DNA of 64,000 nucleotides from Stercorarius parasiticus (taxonomy: Eukaryota > Chordata > Aves > Charadriiformes > Stercorariidae): contig VWZL01000824.1 in NCBI GenBank assembly GCA_013396915.1, forward strand, positions 71,583 to 135,582, in the 5' to 3' direction. Positions 37,960 through 49,280 of the stretch are shown one piece after another. The notes under the pieces were generated by a model, which did not search any database, had not been told where the DNA came from, and worked only from the letters and a program-made list of their open reading frames with translations. The position numbers and the translations under genes were made by a program. Position 1 is the first letter of the stretch. Every line of letters begins with the position of its first letter.

Positions 37960-40900
37960 GTGAGTGAGTGAGCTGGGTTTTACTTACTTAATCCTGCTGC
38001 TAATATGTTTGATTCTATCTATGATTGTGTTAAGAGTGGTAATTAAGGGATTAGAGCATTGAAGAAAGACTACTGAGCTTTCCTCCTGGCTTGTTCTGTC
38101 ATCTGGGGTAAGACACGTATGGATGTATCCAGAAAGGATAAAAATGAGTCTATAAGCAAAATAACAGCCTATCTACAAGAAGGCACTAAAATACCCCATT
38201 GACTCTAAAAAAGCTATTAGGCAGCACTTGGGTGCTTTAGGGATCAAGTTTTGTCTTAATGTTTAGAGGATCTCACTGTAGACATCTAGATTTATGCAGA
38301 AAAGCACTCGCTGCTATAAACCATACAGGTTTCTTAACACCACATATTCCCTAAAAGGCTTGATCCATAATGTGTACATCAAAAACCCACTTACCTCTCC
38401 TCATTGCGTGGAGGGGGAGCTTCGGACCAAGCCAAGCCTCACGGGAGGGGGCACCTAACTCTCTGAATGACCCTTGTCTTCAAACGTCTGCTTTTTAGGC
38501 ATTGTTCTGTCCGTGCTGTAGGCACTGAAGTAGCTCACTTGCATCTCACATCAGCCCTCTCTGTGCCCTATTACCTCTTTTTACAGGTCAGATGCTACAG
38601 CAGTGAACGGCCCTTTTTCAGAAAGAGCTGTGTGAGTGCAGAGTGTATCGAGTGTGCTTTCTTCCAGTGCAGCATGCAAGATTTTACTGATTAAATGGAA
38701 ATACACAGTTAAATATTAACCTAAATGGCAAGCAAAGATCCTAGGGTCAGGTTGCACTCTCTCCCATGGGGCCACGAGCACTGATATTCAGACCCCTGCG
38801 GAGTAGAGACATAAACATAAGGAATTGCTGTGTCTTGTCCTACGGTGGGAATGGGGAATGCAAAAATTGATATTTCAGGTTTTCAGATGTATAGTTCCTC
38901 TATGATCACCCTACTAGTTGCTTTTTTTTCCAGTGCTTTCAGCTGCATAAGGCAGTATTTGCTGATTTTATTGAGCCTTAAAATGATCTGTGGTGTTGCA
39001 AGATCGCAGCATCGTGTCACTAGGAAAAAAAAAATAAATTCCTTCCTAGAGAAAATCTCCTTTGTGCTGCCCTGCTTGGAATAAGCCTGTGGAGGAGTTA
39101 AACATGATGCAACACACACTGGTACTCATCTGTGTCAGTGGGATGTTCATGGGAAGATGCAGCACACCAGGAGACATAACACACTAGTAACAAATAAATC
39201 AGCATTAAAGTAACCAAGAAGTGTGCAACAGACATCTTAGGTAGCTATGAACCAAAGTGGTTTTGAGTAAGATTTGGGGGTTTGGGTTTCTTTGGGGGTT
39301 TTTTTGTGTGTTTTTTTTTTTTAAAGACTAGCTTTTGAAGTGTACAATCTTCTGTTTGCCTGACATCTTTGGGATACTGGTGTAAAAACTGCAATGTGAA
39401 TCTGGATATAAGTCTTGTTCTGTGGAAAAGCTTAGCGAGCAAAGGCGTTTGAATGAGAGATGTGGGTGGTGGCAAAGAGAAAACAAACAAAAAAAGCCCA
39501 GTGCAGGCATAAATGTGCTGCATCTAATACTCTCGTCATCCCTTTTCCAGGTGACCCTTCCCAGAGCTGTGATGATTGCCATTCCTTTGGTTACGTGCCT
39601 GTATTTGCTGGTAAACGTGAGCTACTTGGCAGCCATGACTCCATCTGAAGTGCTGTCTTCAGGAGCTGTGGCCGTCACCTGGGGGTGAGCTCCACTTGTG
39701 GCAACACAGACAATGCAGTCCTGTAAAATACAGGTTGTCTCCTGAGTTTCAGGAGGTTCAAGTGCTGTTCCCAGTGGGAATAACAGCACTGCATTGCTCA
39801 GGTCAGGAAGACCTGTCAGGCCATGTTACAGGGGAGCATGCTGCCAGTCTCCGCTCTGTCACCTGCAGGGTAGTGGATAGCTTTCCCCCACCAAAGGCCA
39901 AGGCTGACCAGACCCATCTTCAAGGTGCACCCAAGCTGCCAAGATGAGGTGCTCTGCAGCGCACCCTTTGTTCCCCATTCCCATTCATTCCCTCTGGGAA
40001 CCTGTGGCTCCCCTCCAGCTTATGTTTTTCCCCACGGAAGGTGGCCATAAAGAGGGGTGAAGTGCACACCAGGAGCATCTCCCCACAGCCAGTGAGGATG
40101 CAGCAAGGGTCCATATCCAGAACTGGGGAGTGGGAGATGCCCCACATTAGGCATTTCCAGAAGAGTGGAAAGGACAATCTGCTGCCCCACTAATGCAGAG
40201 GCAGTGGTTTGGGAGTGAGACAGGAGCCAACTGGGTGAATCCTGCCCGCTCGGCACCTGGAAATTAGAGCAGACCAAAGTCTTTTGGTTCAGTTTCTCCA
40301 TCTGTGGGGAAACGGAAAATGGCACTGATCTCTACAACACCTTTGAGAAGGAGAAGTGTTATACATGGGTTGGGTAGCTTGGGTAGTTGTATCTTTAAGT
40401 TGGCTTGTGCTTTTCCAGAGTTGCACAGAAGCTCTTTGTACTTTCCATCAACCTGAAGTGTTTGGTGGTATTAAACAGGCTCTGTACAAGACACAGATTT
40501 TAGGAAGAGAAGGAAGGGACCGTCATGAGGGATGTAGGCACCATCGGCTTCTAACCAGATGATCTTCCACCAAAACATCCAACCTTAGTCTAAATATTTC
40601 CAAAGACACAGAATCCATGATAGCCCTAAATGAGTCATCTGGCAGAAATGATGACACGGGATATCCAGAGATTATGTTGCTGCTTATCCTCTTCCTAAAA
40701 AGTCAGCAGCGGCTTTGCTTCTGTGTGCATTTCACAAGATCTCTCCAGTTTGAAGATCTGACTGAGCTCTTGCTCAATGTGTTCTCTAATAGCTTTTCGT
40801 GTCATTATTAGCAGGAGCTTTTAAAGGTCTAGTGCTTTGTTTGAACAGGCTACAAAGCCTCACTAAGCTGCAGCGTCATGAACTTTCTCTGCACTTCCTT

Positions 40901-43900
40901 TCCCATCATTCCTAATTAACAAGTTATTTGTGAGCTTCCTCCTTTTAACACATCTCCTTTTCCTGCCTGATTAACCTTTTCACACTGAGAGTGCCATTTA
41001 AAAAAAAACACCATTGAGCTAGCAAACAGAAAGCTGGGCACTCAAAAGCCTGGAGGACAGGTAGGTAACCAGAGGCTGAGGAGGGTGCAATGGCTGTGGT
41101 TCACCAGCAAGAGATGCAGCTATTCAGGCCATTAAGGAAGGATGGGAGAAGTATGAAGAAGCCAGAGGAGGACATATCACATTTAAATGCGTTTATTCCC
41201 CATGTAAGAGGACAACTGCCAGAGAGAAACATTGTTCAGTGACGAGAGGTGCAGCCACAAAAGGAGCTCATGAAACTCTCCCCAGCATTTCTTCCATGCC
41301 AGTGATTTAACAGCAACTGCAGATCTCAGTTTGCTTGTAAGAAGCTACTCTCAGTAGCCCCTGTAGTTCATATTCAGGGTCCAAACAGCAAAGCGCCGAT
41401 CTCATAAATGCAAAAAACACAGTTGCTGAAGATTTTATTAATTTTGTGATACATGTTGCTTTCCCTTGAGATGTTGTGGTTATGGAGTTGCATGGTCACA
41501 GGAGATGCCCAGATTCCATCATTTTGAAAATGGGAAAAATTTTAGTTCTGGTTATTGCAAGTAGCTTAATAATTGAAGCCCGAAGGACCGTGACCCAGAT
41601 ATTAAGTTTCTAAACAACATTTTTGAAATTATTGGGGTAGATGAGCTCCTGACATTATTTTGGAAAGTTCAGCTCTCGATTTTTGAACGTTTGGGATAGG
41701 TGATAGTAAAAGAAGAGTACATATGGTTTAAAGCCATACAATTCACATGGAAATATCAACTGTTCTAAAAAAACTTTTGAATTTTGAATTTTTGCCAATT
41801 AGATGAACAGTGTGTTTGTCTGTGTATGTGTGTGTGTACGTGTTTGTGATAATTACCCCAAACACCAGCATTTATTACTCAATATTCTTCATGCTGCTTC
41901 GTTCCAGAAGACGTGCTTCACTTTTAGGTGAGAAGATTGTCACATCTTCCAAATATTTCCCTTGAGTGACCCTGCTACTTCTTCTGTTGTGGAGAAAGCA
42001 AACCCTAAATGTCTGAACGTGTTGTAGAACAAAACTTCTGAAATTCAAACAATGGCTTTGGCTTAAGCCTGATTCACAGAGTAGCAGAAATACGTGCATA
42101 CGGGATTAAAGCGTTAAATTCTTATTGGGAAGAGGTTATAACATGGGATATTTCTTCAGGTCTGCTGGGAACAGTTTTTCTGTGATTTCTAAGCTAATAT
42201 TGTTGGCTGTGATAGCAGTATCTCCAGGATTCGCGCCACAGCATCCGTACACAAAAAGGGGATTTCGCCTGTTGTGACAGCTTTGTACGCCACTGCAATG
42301 TAGACGGGTGTAGATATATATACAGCAGGCAGGAAGAAAAGCTGCCTTTTCTGGACAAGACAAAGTTAGTAGCGACTAAATATTATGGGAACTGGAAGAA
42401 GACTTTAAATCATTAGAAAAGCTTTGGAAAAAAATTCAGTGAGAATAACGGAGGGAAGAAACCTGTCTGGTTCTAGGATGAATATTTGGTACACCTACAA
42501 GCTGGATGTTATCCTCTGAACTCTTTCCCACCGCAGGGACAAAGTCCTAGGCAGTTGGGCATGGCTCATCTCCCTGTCGGTGGCACTGTCTACGTTTGGG
42601 TCATCGAACGGCACGTTCTTCAGCGGAGGCCGCGTGTGCTACATTGCTGCAAGGGAAGGCCATATGGTAAGGACAAAAAAAAAAGGGGTCTGGCTTGTTT
42701 TGAGCACTAAAAGCAGAGAGGAAAACACCGTGTATGTTCAACTGGTAGAGTGATAGCTCTTCAGTGGTTTGTTTCTTGCTCGAAGTCTTTCTTCATCATC
42801 TTTTTCAAATGTAATGCATATGTTGTCACTGGACTTTCTTCTTCAACCACGTCATTTCGGAAAGATACATGATCACATCTAGCCTGGATTTTAAGAACAG
42901 GTTTGAAATGAGCAACTGAAATGCTGCTGTATTGGAGGACCTGGCATAGGCTCTGGCGTGACCGAGCCAATATACCTGCCAGGGAGGGGAAGCCTGGCCG
43001 TGCTTGCGTATTGTAAGCTCCCACTTCCCTGCTCCCACTGAGAAGGTAGCCCCGCACTGGTAAGCCGCCTTTGCCAGCAATACTGACTACACAAGCTGGT
43101 GTCGGGGTGTTCCAGCCTTCCCATGGGGTAGTCCAGTTCAGATACAGCGTAGGTTATCTGTGCTCTTCAAGCTTCATAGCAATTACAAGGTGACGCTGAG
43201 CCTTACATCTCCCCTAGTTGGGGTTTTTAATTAGTTTTGTTAGGTGGGGCCAAGTCTGGTAGCCCAACAGAGGTCAGGCTGCTGCAGCTCCATGCTCCCT
43301 AGTCCAACCAGTAAGTCCAGCATGTATTCCCAAAGGCACACACACACACGAACACAAGTATACAACATATATACACACACATACGTGTGTATATATATAT
43401 GTATATATACATATACAGAGAGCAGGCCACACAGATTTACACACACAGACGCAGTCAGCTCACACAAACACTAGCACAAACAGCGCCAAGGGCCTCCTCT
43501 TGTTCCCCTCTGTGGCTGATCAGGGAATAGTGATAGTGGGAAATATCTATATAAACATATGTTTATATAGATAAACATAAACCTGGGTCCCTCCAGCAGC
43601 TGGGCTCAGACATTCAGTCTGCCCAGTAGCTTCCAGTCTGGATCCCAGTCTCCCCAGTTGCTGGTACCTGGGCATACAAGTCCCCAAGGCTGCTGCTGGT
43701 ACGGACCCCCTCATTCACAGGCCTCCACACCTACCCACGCTTCTCCCTCTCAGGGCTTGGGCTGAGCTGCATTTGTCCTCCTCTGTTTTGAGCAGGCATG
43801 TTGTGTTCCTCCTGGACCTTTCTGCTTCTTTGGTCCTTCCTCCCCACACCATCTGGCTCTCGGGTGTGAAGGATACCACCCCGCACCAGCCCACTCCTTG

Positions 43901-46900
43901 TACATAGGAGGGAATCTTTTATATGTATGAATGGCCAGGTTGGTGGAGATGACTGGGTTGGTGGCTACTGGTTTTCGTGATTACTGGTTCCACAGCTTCT
44001 CTTACTGATGACAGGCTGTGTCTGCTGTATTGTGGCAACCTCTGTGCTGAGCAGTTCACAGATGGTCTGAATTTGACCGTACCAGACTAAGAGCTGAACA
44101 CTTATGCCATTTCTCAGACACTCAGCTCTAGCAGAAGTCCTTGCATGATATTTTTGGTTGGAAATAAAAAAGAAAAAGAAAGAAAAAGAAAAAGAAAAAG
44201 AAAAAGAAAAAAGAAAAAGAAAAAAGAAAAAGAAAAAGAAAAAGAAAAAGAAAAAGAAAAAGAAAAAGAAAAAGAAAAAGAAAAAGAAAAAGAAAAAGAA
44301 AAAGAAAAAGAAAAAGAAAAAGAAAAAGAAAAAGAAAAAGAAAAAGAAAAAGAAAAAGAAAAAGAAAAAGAAAAAGAAAAAGAAAAAGAAAAAGAAAAAG
44401 AAAAAGAAAAAGAAAAAGAAAAAGAAAAAGAAAAAGAAAAAGAAAAAGAAAAAGAAAAAGAAAAAGAAAAAGAAAAAGAAAAAGAAAAAGAAAAAGAAAA
44501 AGAAAAAGAAAAAGAAAAAGAAAAAGAAAAAGAAAAAGAAAAAGAAAAAGAAAAAGAAAAAGAAAAAGAAAAAGAAAAAGAAAAAGAAAAAGAAAAAGAA
44601 AAAGAAAAAGAAAAAGAAAAAGAAAAAGAAAAAGAAAAAGAAAAAGAAAAAGAAAAAGAAAAAGAAAAAGAAAAAGAAAAAGAAAAAGAAAAAGAAAAAG
44701 AAAAAGAAAAAGAAAAAGAAAAAGAAAAAGAAAAAGAAAAAGAAAAAGAAAAAGAAAAAGAAAAAGAAAAAGAAAAAGAAAAAGAAAAAGAAAAAGAAAA
44801 AGAAAAAGAAAAAGAAAAAGAAAAAGAAAAAGAAAAAGAAAAAGAAAAAGAAAAAGAAAGAAAAAGAAAAAGAAAGCCATTCTCGTTAAACTTTCCCAAT
44901 GAACCGAGCAATAGAGAAGCTAGTAATTCTCTCTGTGTTCTGGTTCATTGCATAAATGTTTCAGGAGTAGTCCTTGTCTCGTTTTCCAGTCAGCCCAAGA
45001 GAAGTCAAGGCCCAGAGAGACGTGACAGAGGGCACAAGCATGGGACTATGCACAAGGTCCTGATGATGATCCGGAAAGGTCTGATTTGACTCAGCCTTAG
45101 TCTGTCACACTGGTAGTTTGAAAACCTCATCTTGTCTGCCTAAACTGAGCACATATGGTAGAAAATCAGTGAGACACAATAAAAATATCCTTGAGGGGGG
45201 TTTCCGTGTTTACACTCCTCGGAGTTGAACTCTTATATTATGATGCTTATTTGGTGATTAAGAGTGGCTCTGGCTGCAGGCAGAGCTCCCACCAGCAGCT
45301 GAGGGGGATGAGTAAGGATGTCTGTGTACGTGATATGATGGTATATTGTTTTGCTTTGGCTTTCAGCCAGACATTCTGTCTATGGCTCATGTGCGATGCC
45401 TCACGCCCTCCCCTGCGCTGCTGTTTACATCTGCTATGTCTTTAATAATGATAATATCAGGAAGCTTCACCAGTATCGTGAACTTTTTCAGGTATGTACG
45501 CGTGGTGTTCCTCTTTGCATCCCCTGTGCGCCTGGTTTTTGACACTGTTTTAGAAGTATTTCCTTTGAATATTTTTTTGAGCCTGGGCTCTTGCTTTCTA
45601 ATCAATATTGTGGAGGGGAGGAGGGGAAGAAAGAAAAGAAAGAGCTTAGGAACCAGCATCTTTGCAACGCATGAATGCTTCTGTCACTATATACTTAACT
45701 GGATGTGATTCATTCTCATATTGAAATGAATCGATAATATTCAGATCATTCTAAAGTTCTCGTTGTGCTGGAAAATAAACAAATGGAAGAACTGCTAAAT
45801 TTATATCAATATTCTCCCTTTTAATTGGAGATATGAACATTTGGGATCTGCAAGGCAGGTCTGACATTCCTGGAAGATCTCACCCCAAATGTAATGCTGC
45901 CTTTTTTTCCTCTTTTCCTTCCAGTTTTATTGCATGGTTTTTCTATGGCATGACTATTTCTGGTCTCCTGTATTTAAAAATCAAGAAACCAGAACTGCCA
46001 AGATCTTACAAGGTGAGGTAATCGCATAAAATCCTAAAACCCTTTTCCAATATTGCCCAAATAACTGAGAGCACATTATGAGGAAAGAGCGAGCACTGGG
46101 GCTGGTTGCTTACAGATTTAGTGTGCTTGTCCTTTTTTTTATTTCACATTTTGTCTCAACAAAGTCAATGAGGGGCAAGATAGTGTGAATATACAGGCAT
46201 AAGTGAAGGTTGAATTCTCTGTCTTGATAAGCTAATATGTCCCCTCACTGTGGAAAATATATCGGCCATGCCCTCTTTTTTTTCTGAGACATTTAAGAGG
46301 AAAATGAAGGATGATTCTGATCAGCAATGCAATCACCTGTATATGCTCTCAGAGCTTGGTCACACTCCTCAGAGGACAGCCCAGGTGTAAGAACCTTGCA
46401 GAGGACAGAAAACTCAGCCAGAATGCCCCGAGTCCTTTCAGATGGCCAGGGGACAGTTTGGTCCCCCACAAAACAGCTAAGTGGAAGGAAATCAGGAGTT
46501 ACCTGTTCTTCCTCCTGGTGCCATAAGCGAGTTGAGCTGCAGCGCTTCCTCAGTGACTGGGGGAAATATTTTTACAGAAAAGATCCCAGGAACAGGAGAC
46601 CCATGAGACTGTGAATGCAGGACAGTGACTTTTCCCTGAGAGAAGCTGAATGAACATCCTAGTTTTCATGGGGTTCCTCCAGGAGACAGATGACATGCTG
46701 ACACTGCCAGGCTGTGCAAAGCAATATCGAGTGTCCCATGGGGCTTAGCATGAAGGAGAAGAGCAGTGTGCTATTACGTTTTCCAGCCACTGGCTTCTGT
46801 GGCTCTGTCCTGAAATTAGGATGCTGGATGAAGACATTCACACAACTTACTGGCTGAATGGACTTTAAGGAAAAGAAATTCTGTTTCCACAATAGTGTTT

Positions 46901-48106
46901 CATACACTGTATACAACTCCTACAGCCCTCCACGCCAGTCCTGTGAGGATGTCAGCCTGCTGCAGCCTTTGGCTTGATGGCCTCTAGTTATTTCGTTAAC
47001 TAGAAGCAGCTCATGTCTGAAGGTTCCAGGTCAACTGACAATGTATGGCTGATGTCCTGCAGATCTGTATGCGTGTTGCAGGTTTATATTTGAGGATAAG
47101 ATTTCCCTTGGTTTGAAAACAACCATTTTTATTAGCATTGTGCCAAAAGTGTTAGAAGACAATGGGGAGGGAGCAGAGTGGAGCATCCCACTAAGGCAGA
47201 TGAAGCCAATGGCAGGTCTTCTCCATGCTTTCACAGGTAACCATGAACAACATTTCCTTTGGTCTATATCAGTGCCCTTGTGTTGGACAAAAGGCACAAA
47301 AGTAAAAATTGGAAAATTCCAGCTAAAGCATTCAGCTTTTCATCTTGTGAAATCGTTTTGTGTTATGCATTCACTTGCCTTTGAGGCAGGTTGGCTTCAA
47401 ATTTAAATGCTTTATGACTAGACTTACAGAAAAAAGCCTTTGAGGTTGCCTGTCCACCTATCTGTCAACACATGAGTAAACCTTTTTGCCCAAGGGAGTT
47501 AAGATTCAGTTATGTGATTTGTGCATGTTGCTGCGTGGTTCGTCTACAGATCGGCTTTTGGATGGAAGGTAGTAGGAAGAGCAAGAACAGACCTGGCACT
47601 AAAAACAATAGTTTGCATCTTCAGGCCTAGGAGGGCAGGGAAGACCAGGGGTTAGGGTGTGTGGAAGTGGTGTAGCTCTTGCAGGGATTTTCAACCTTGG
47701 AGCGGGGGTGGTCTGGGAAACACGATGTCTAGATTAATTGGAATTTCTAGGTAATACCTCAGGTTGCAGCAGGGTTTCATCTAAAATGCCTTCTGCAGAA
47801 GTTTCAGGGTTGTTCAGACTCAGAGTGGCCCAGGATTACGTGAATCTTCACGCTGTTGTTTTGCTTTCACAGGTCCCAATTATCATCCCCATAATCGTGC
47901 TGATGGCAGCTGTGTACCTGGTGTTAGCTCCCATCATTGACCAACCCCAAATTGAGATCCTCTACATCGTCCTGTTCATTTTCAGTGGCGTCATTCTTTA
48001 TTTCCCACTGGTTCGCTTCAAGTGCCACCCTCGCTTTTTACAGAAAGTCACTTTACATCTCCAGTTGTTCCTGGAAGTTGCTCCAACCACCGGGGATGCA
48101 AACTGA
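37216..48106 (+). CDS. SLC7A15: SLC7A15 (arpAT), b(0,+)AT-like amino-acid transporter light subunit, six exons
   Basis: Joining 37216-37959, 39551-39684, 42537-42666, 45367-45491, 45925-46012 and 47873-48106 gives 1455 nt, 484 residues plus stop, close to the 487 of SLC7A9. All junctions are GT-AG and all phases agree (0, 2, 0, 2, 0). The protein has 12 predicted membrane segments, the TM1 GSGIF motif (44-48), the heavy-chain cysteine Cys143 in FYPGCSSPQ, and the TM6 block LWSYDGWN (228-235). These identify an SLC7 light subunit nearest to b(0,+)AT. SLC7A15 (sodium-independent, aromatic-preferring exchanger pairing with SLC3A1 or SLC3A2) is chosen because PUM2 is the neighbour and because many positions differ from SLC7A9. 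ATG 37216 has A at -3. Paralogue assignment is the main uncertainty; SLC7A9 and SLC7A13 are alternatives. Confidence 0.8.
37960..39550 (+). other. SLC7A15: SLC7A15 intron 1
   Basis: 1591 nt. It ends with a G/T-rich low-complexity stretch (39275-39324) a little over 200 bases before the acceptor. No mobile element was recognised. Confidence 0.85.
39551..39684 (+). CDS. SLC7A15: SLC7A15 coding exon 2 (TM7)
   Basis: 134 nt for residues 249-293, with the last codon split. Acceptor ccttttccag, donor TGGGG|gtgagc. It begins [20 protein letters not shown], which aligns without a gap to the SLC7A9 segment ending in IPLVTACYIL, and closes with [10 protein letters not shown]. Confidence 0.95.
39685..42536 (+). 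other. SLC7A15: SLC7A15 intron 2
   Basis: 2852 nt. It includes a (TG)n-type tract near 41813-41848. No mobile element or RNA gene was recognised. Confidence 0.85.
42537..42666 (+). CDS. SLC7A15: SLC7A15 coding exon 3 (TM8)
   Basis: 130 nt. One base completes Gly293, followed by residues 294-336. Acceptor cccaccgcag, donor CATATG|gtaagg. It encodes TM8 with [16 protein letters not shown] and then YIAAREGHM, the conserved SLC7 segment after TM8. Confidence 0.95.
43336..43420. repeat. (CA)n/(TA)n microsatellite
   Basis: Mixed cacacacacac, atacacacacatacgtgtgt and tatatatatgtatatatac runs in SLC7A15 intron 3. Confidence 0.9.
43544..43573. repeat. Perfect 30-bp palindrome
   Basis: Arms of 15 bases (tatctatataaacat and its exact complement) meet without a spacer, so the site can extrude as a cruciform. 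It is in SLC7A15 intron 3. Confidence 0.95.
44165..44876 (+). repeat. (AAAAAG)n hexanucleotide array, about 710 bp
   Basis: About 118 units of AAAAAG, pure from about 44225 to 44860 and with a few length-variant units at both ends. The plus (sense) strand is all purine. It lies in SLC7A15 intron 3. Confidence 0.98.
45367..45491 (+). CDS. SLC7A15: SLC7A15 coding exon 4 (TM9)
   Basis: 125 nt for residues 337-377 plus two bases of Ser378. Acceptor ggctttcag, donor TTTCAG|gtatgt. It contains [17 protein letters not shown], the equivalent of the conserved RRLTPAPA segment, and TM9. Confidence 0.94.
45492..45924 (+). other. SLC7A15: SLC7A15 intron 4
   Basis: A short intron of 433 nt with a pyrimidine-rich 3' end. 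Nothing else is seen. Confidence 0.85.
45925..46012 (+). CDS. SLC7A15: SLC7A15 coding exon 5 (TM10)
   Basis: 88 nt completing Ser378 and encoding residues 379-407. Acceptor ttttccttccag, donor TACAAG|gtgagg. [18 protein letters not shown] is TM10, followed by a cytosolic loop [10 protein letters not shown]. Confidence 0.94.
46013..47872 (+). other. SLC7A15: SLC7A15 intron 5
   Basis: 1860 nt without a recognisable repeat or RNA gene. Confidence 0.85.
47873..48106 (+). CDS. SLC7A15: SLC7A15 terminal coding exon 6 (TM11-12, C-terminus, stop)
   Basis: 234 nt for residues 408-484 and TGA. Acceptor ttgctttcacag. TM11 starts [10 protein letters not shown] and TM12 follows IEILYIVL. The C-tail [17 protein letters not shown] is like the b(0,+)AT tail, but the Val-Pro-Pro motif of that protein is Val-Ala-Pro here (476-478). 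Confidence 0.95.
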   Translation, partial: VPIIIPIIVLMAAVYLVLAPIIDQPQIEILYIVLFIFSGVILYFPLVRFKCHPRFLQKVTLHLQLFLEVAPTTGDAN

Positions 48107-48560
48107 GATGACGTCCTCCTGGCATATGGCTGCCTGCCCCTCATGGTTTATCCCAGCACCTTGGTTTTCAAGGCTTAGAAAATATTTTTCTGTAAGGGAG
48201 AATGAGTAGAATGAAAGTATCCCTAAAATGTCTAGCTGAGAGGGACTACAGCCATGACTCCTCATGTTTCCTTAAAATTCTGGGGACATGTTTTTCTCAT
48301 TTTCAGCTCTGCCTTGGCAGATTATATACAGATTCCAAAGGAATATGTGCTTTTGAACTTTCTATCCCAAGAAGAGCTGTTCCTCAAAATCGTAGCTCTT
48401 AAATTTCAAGGCAACAGGCAACAAAAGACTGACAATGAAATATTATCCCTGTAGCAGGCTGTGACCCTAAGCCGTTCTTGGCATTGTCTTTAATTATTTC
48501 CACCTAGTTCTGCCCACTGTGATTGCAGAGCTACTGAAATAAAGAAAGCGTGGGCACACC
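48107..48560 (+). other. SLC7A15: SLC7A15 3' UTR (inferred)
   Basis: The sequence from the stop codon to just beyond the first canonical AATAAA. The end is approximate, and longer forms using later signals are possible. Confidence 0.5.
48538..48543 (+). terminator. SLC7A15: Poly(A) signal AATAAA of SLC7A15
   Basis: A canonical hexamer (ctgAATAAAgaaag) 431 bases after the stop codon, followed within 20 bases by a GTGGG-containing stretch that could serve as the downstream element. Confidence 0.55.
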
Positions 48561-48957
48561 ATGTTCACAACAAAAAACACCTTTTCCACTCAGTTATTCA
48601 CTCTGGGAGTGTGCTTTTCCCTTGCTCCTTCCAGTCCCAGGTGCACAATCACAACAGTCCTTTCTCTGTCTCAGTGCATGGTTCCACCACGTTTCAGCCC
48701 AAATTATCCTACATCTCCTGCAGAAAAACCTCTGACATGAGATGAGAAGTACTTTAAAGCTCTGTTTACTCAGTTGAGAATGCACTTGTCATCTGGGATC
48801 CATCCATTCGTGGTGAGAACACAGGCATGTCAATAAAGTACTGACAGTCACCCAGTATCCTTCCCGTAATTCCCCCAAAGACAAATAATTCCACTTGTGA
48901 CAAAGTAAGCAAAAAAAATAATCTGCATCACATGTGACAGCAACATACTCTGTGAAT

Positions 48958-49280
48958 TAAAGAAACCACATATTGGGCTACGTTAGCAGAAGTGTGGCCA
49001 GCAGATCAAGGAAATACTCTGTCCCTTTGGACTCAACACTAGTGAAGACACCTGAAATACTATGTCCAGTATTCAAGAGAGAGCTCAAGAGGGAGCTGTG
49101 CTGTTCAAGAGGGAGTTGTGAAAACAACAGAGCCAGGCTCTTGGTGGTGGTGGCAACTAGGGGCAACAGGCACAAATTATGGTTTGAGATGTTCGGGCTG
49201 GACTTCAGGAAAATTTCTTCTCCGTGAGGGCAGTGCAGCATTGGAGCAGTGTGCAGGAAGGTGGTGAGATCTCAGCTTTT
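48958..49280 (+). mobile_element. CR1 LINE ORF2/3' fragment, diverged
   Basis: agaagtgtggccagcagatc and later ggacttcaggaaaatttctt with a gtgagggcagtgcagcattg stretch follow the order of the CR1 ORF2 end seen at 59960-60588. An old copy with internal small repeats (49073-49120). Confidence 0.7.

Larger units (their letters stand above)
42667..45366 (+). other. SLC7A15: SLC7A15 intron 3
   Basis: 2700 nt. It holds three separate simple-sequence structures: a (CA)n/(TA)n tract (43336-43420), a perfect 30-bp palindrome (43544-43573) and the (AAAAAG)n array (44165-44876). Open frames across the array (KEKEKE, SFSF) are repeat artefacts. Confidence 0.85.

Noticed and set aside
44114..45089. Long open frames of 243-314 codons on both strands (KEKEKE, SFSFSF, LFLFLF)
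   Set aside because: They are readings of the (AAAAAG)n array, which has no stop in several frames.
37216..48106. Calling the transporter SLC7A9 or SLC7A13
   Set aside because: The protein is clearly of the same family, but it differs from SLC7A9 at many positions, and the PUM2 neighbour fits SLC7A15. The choice is not proven without a tree.
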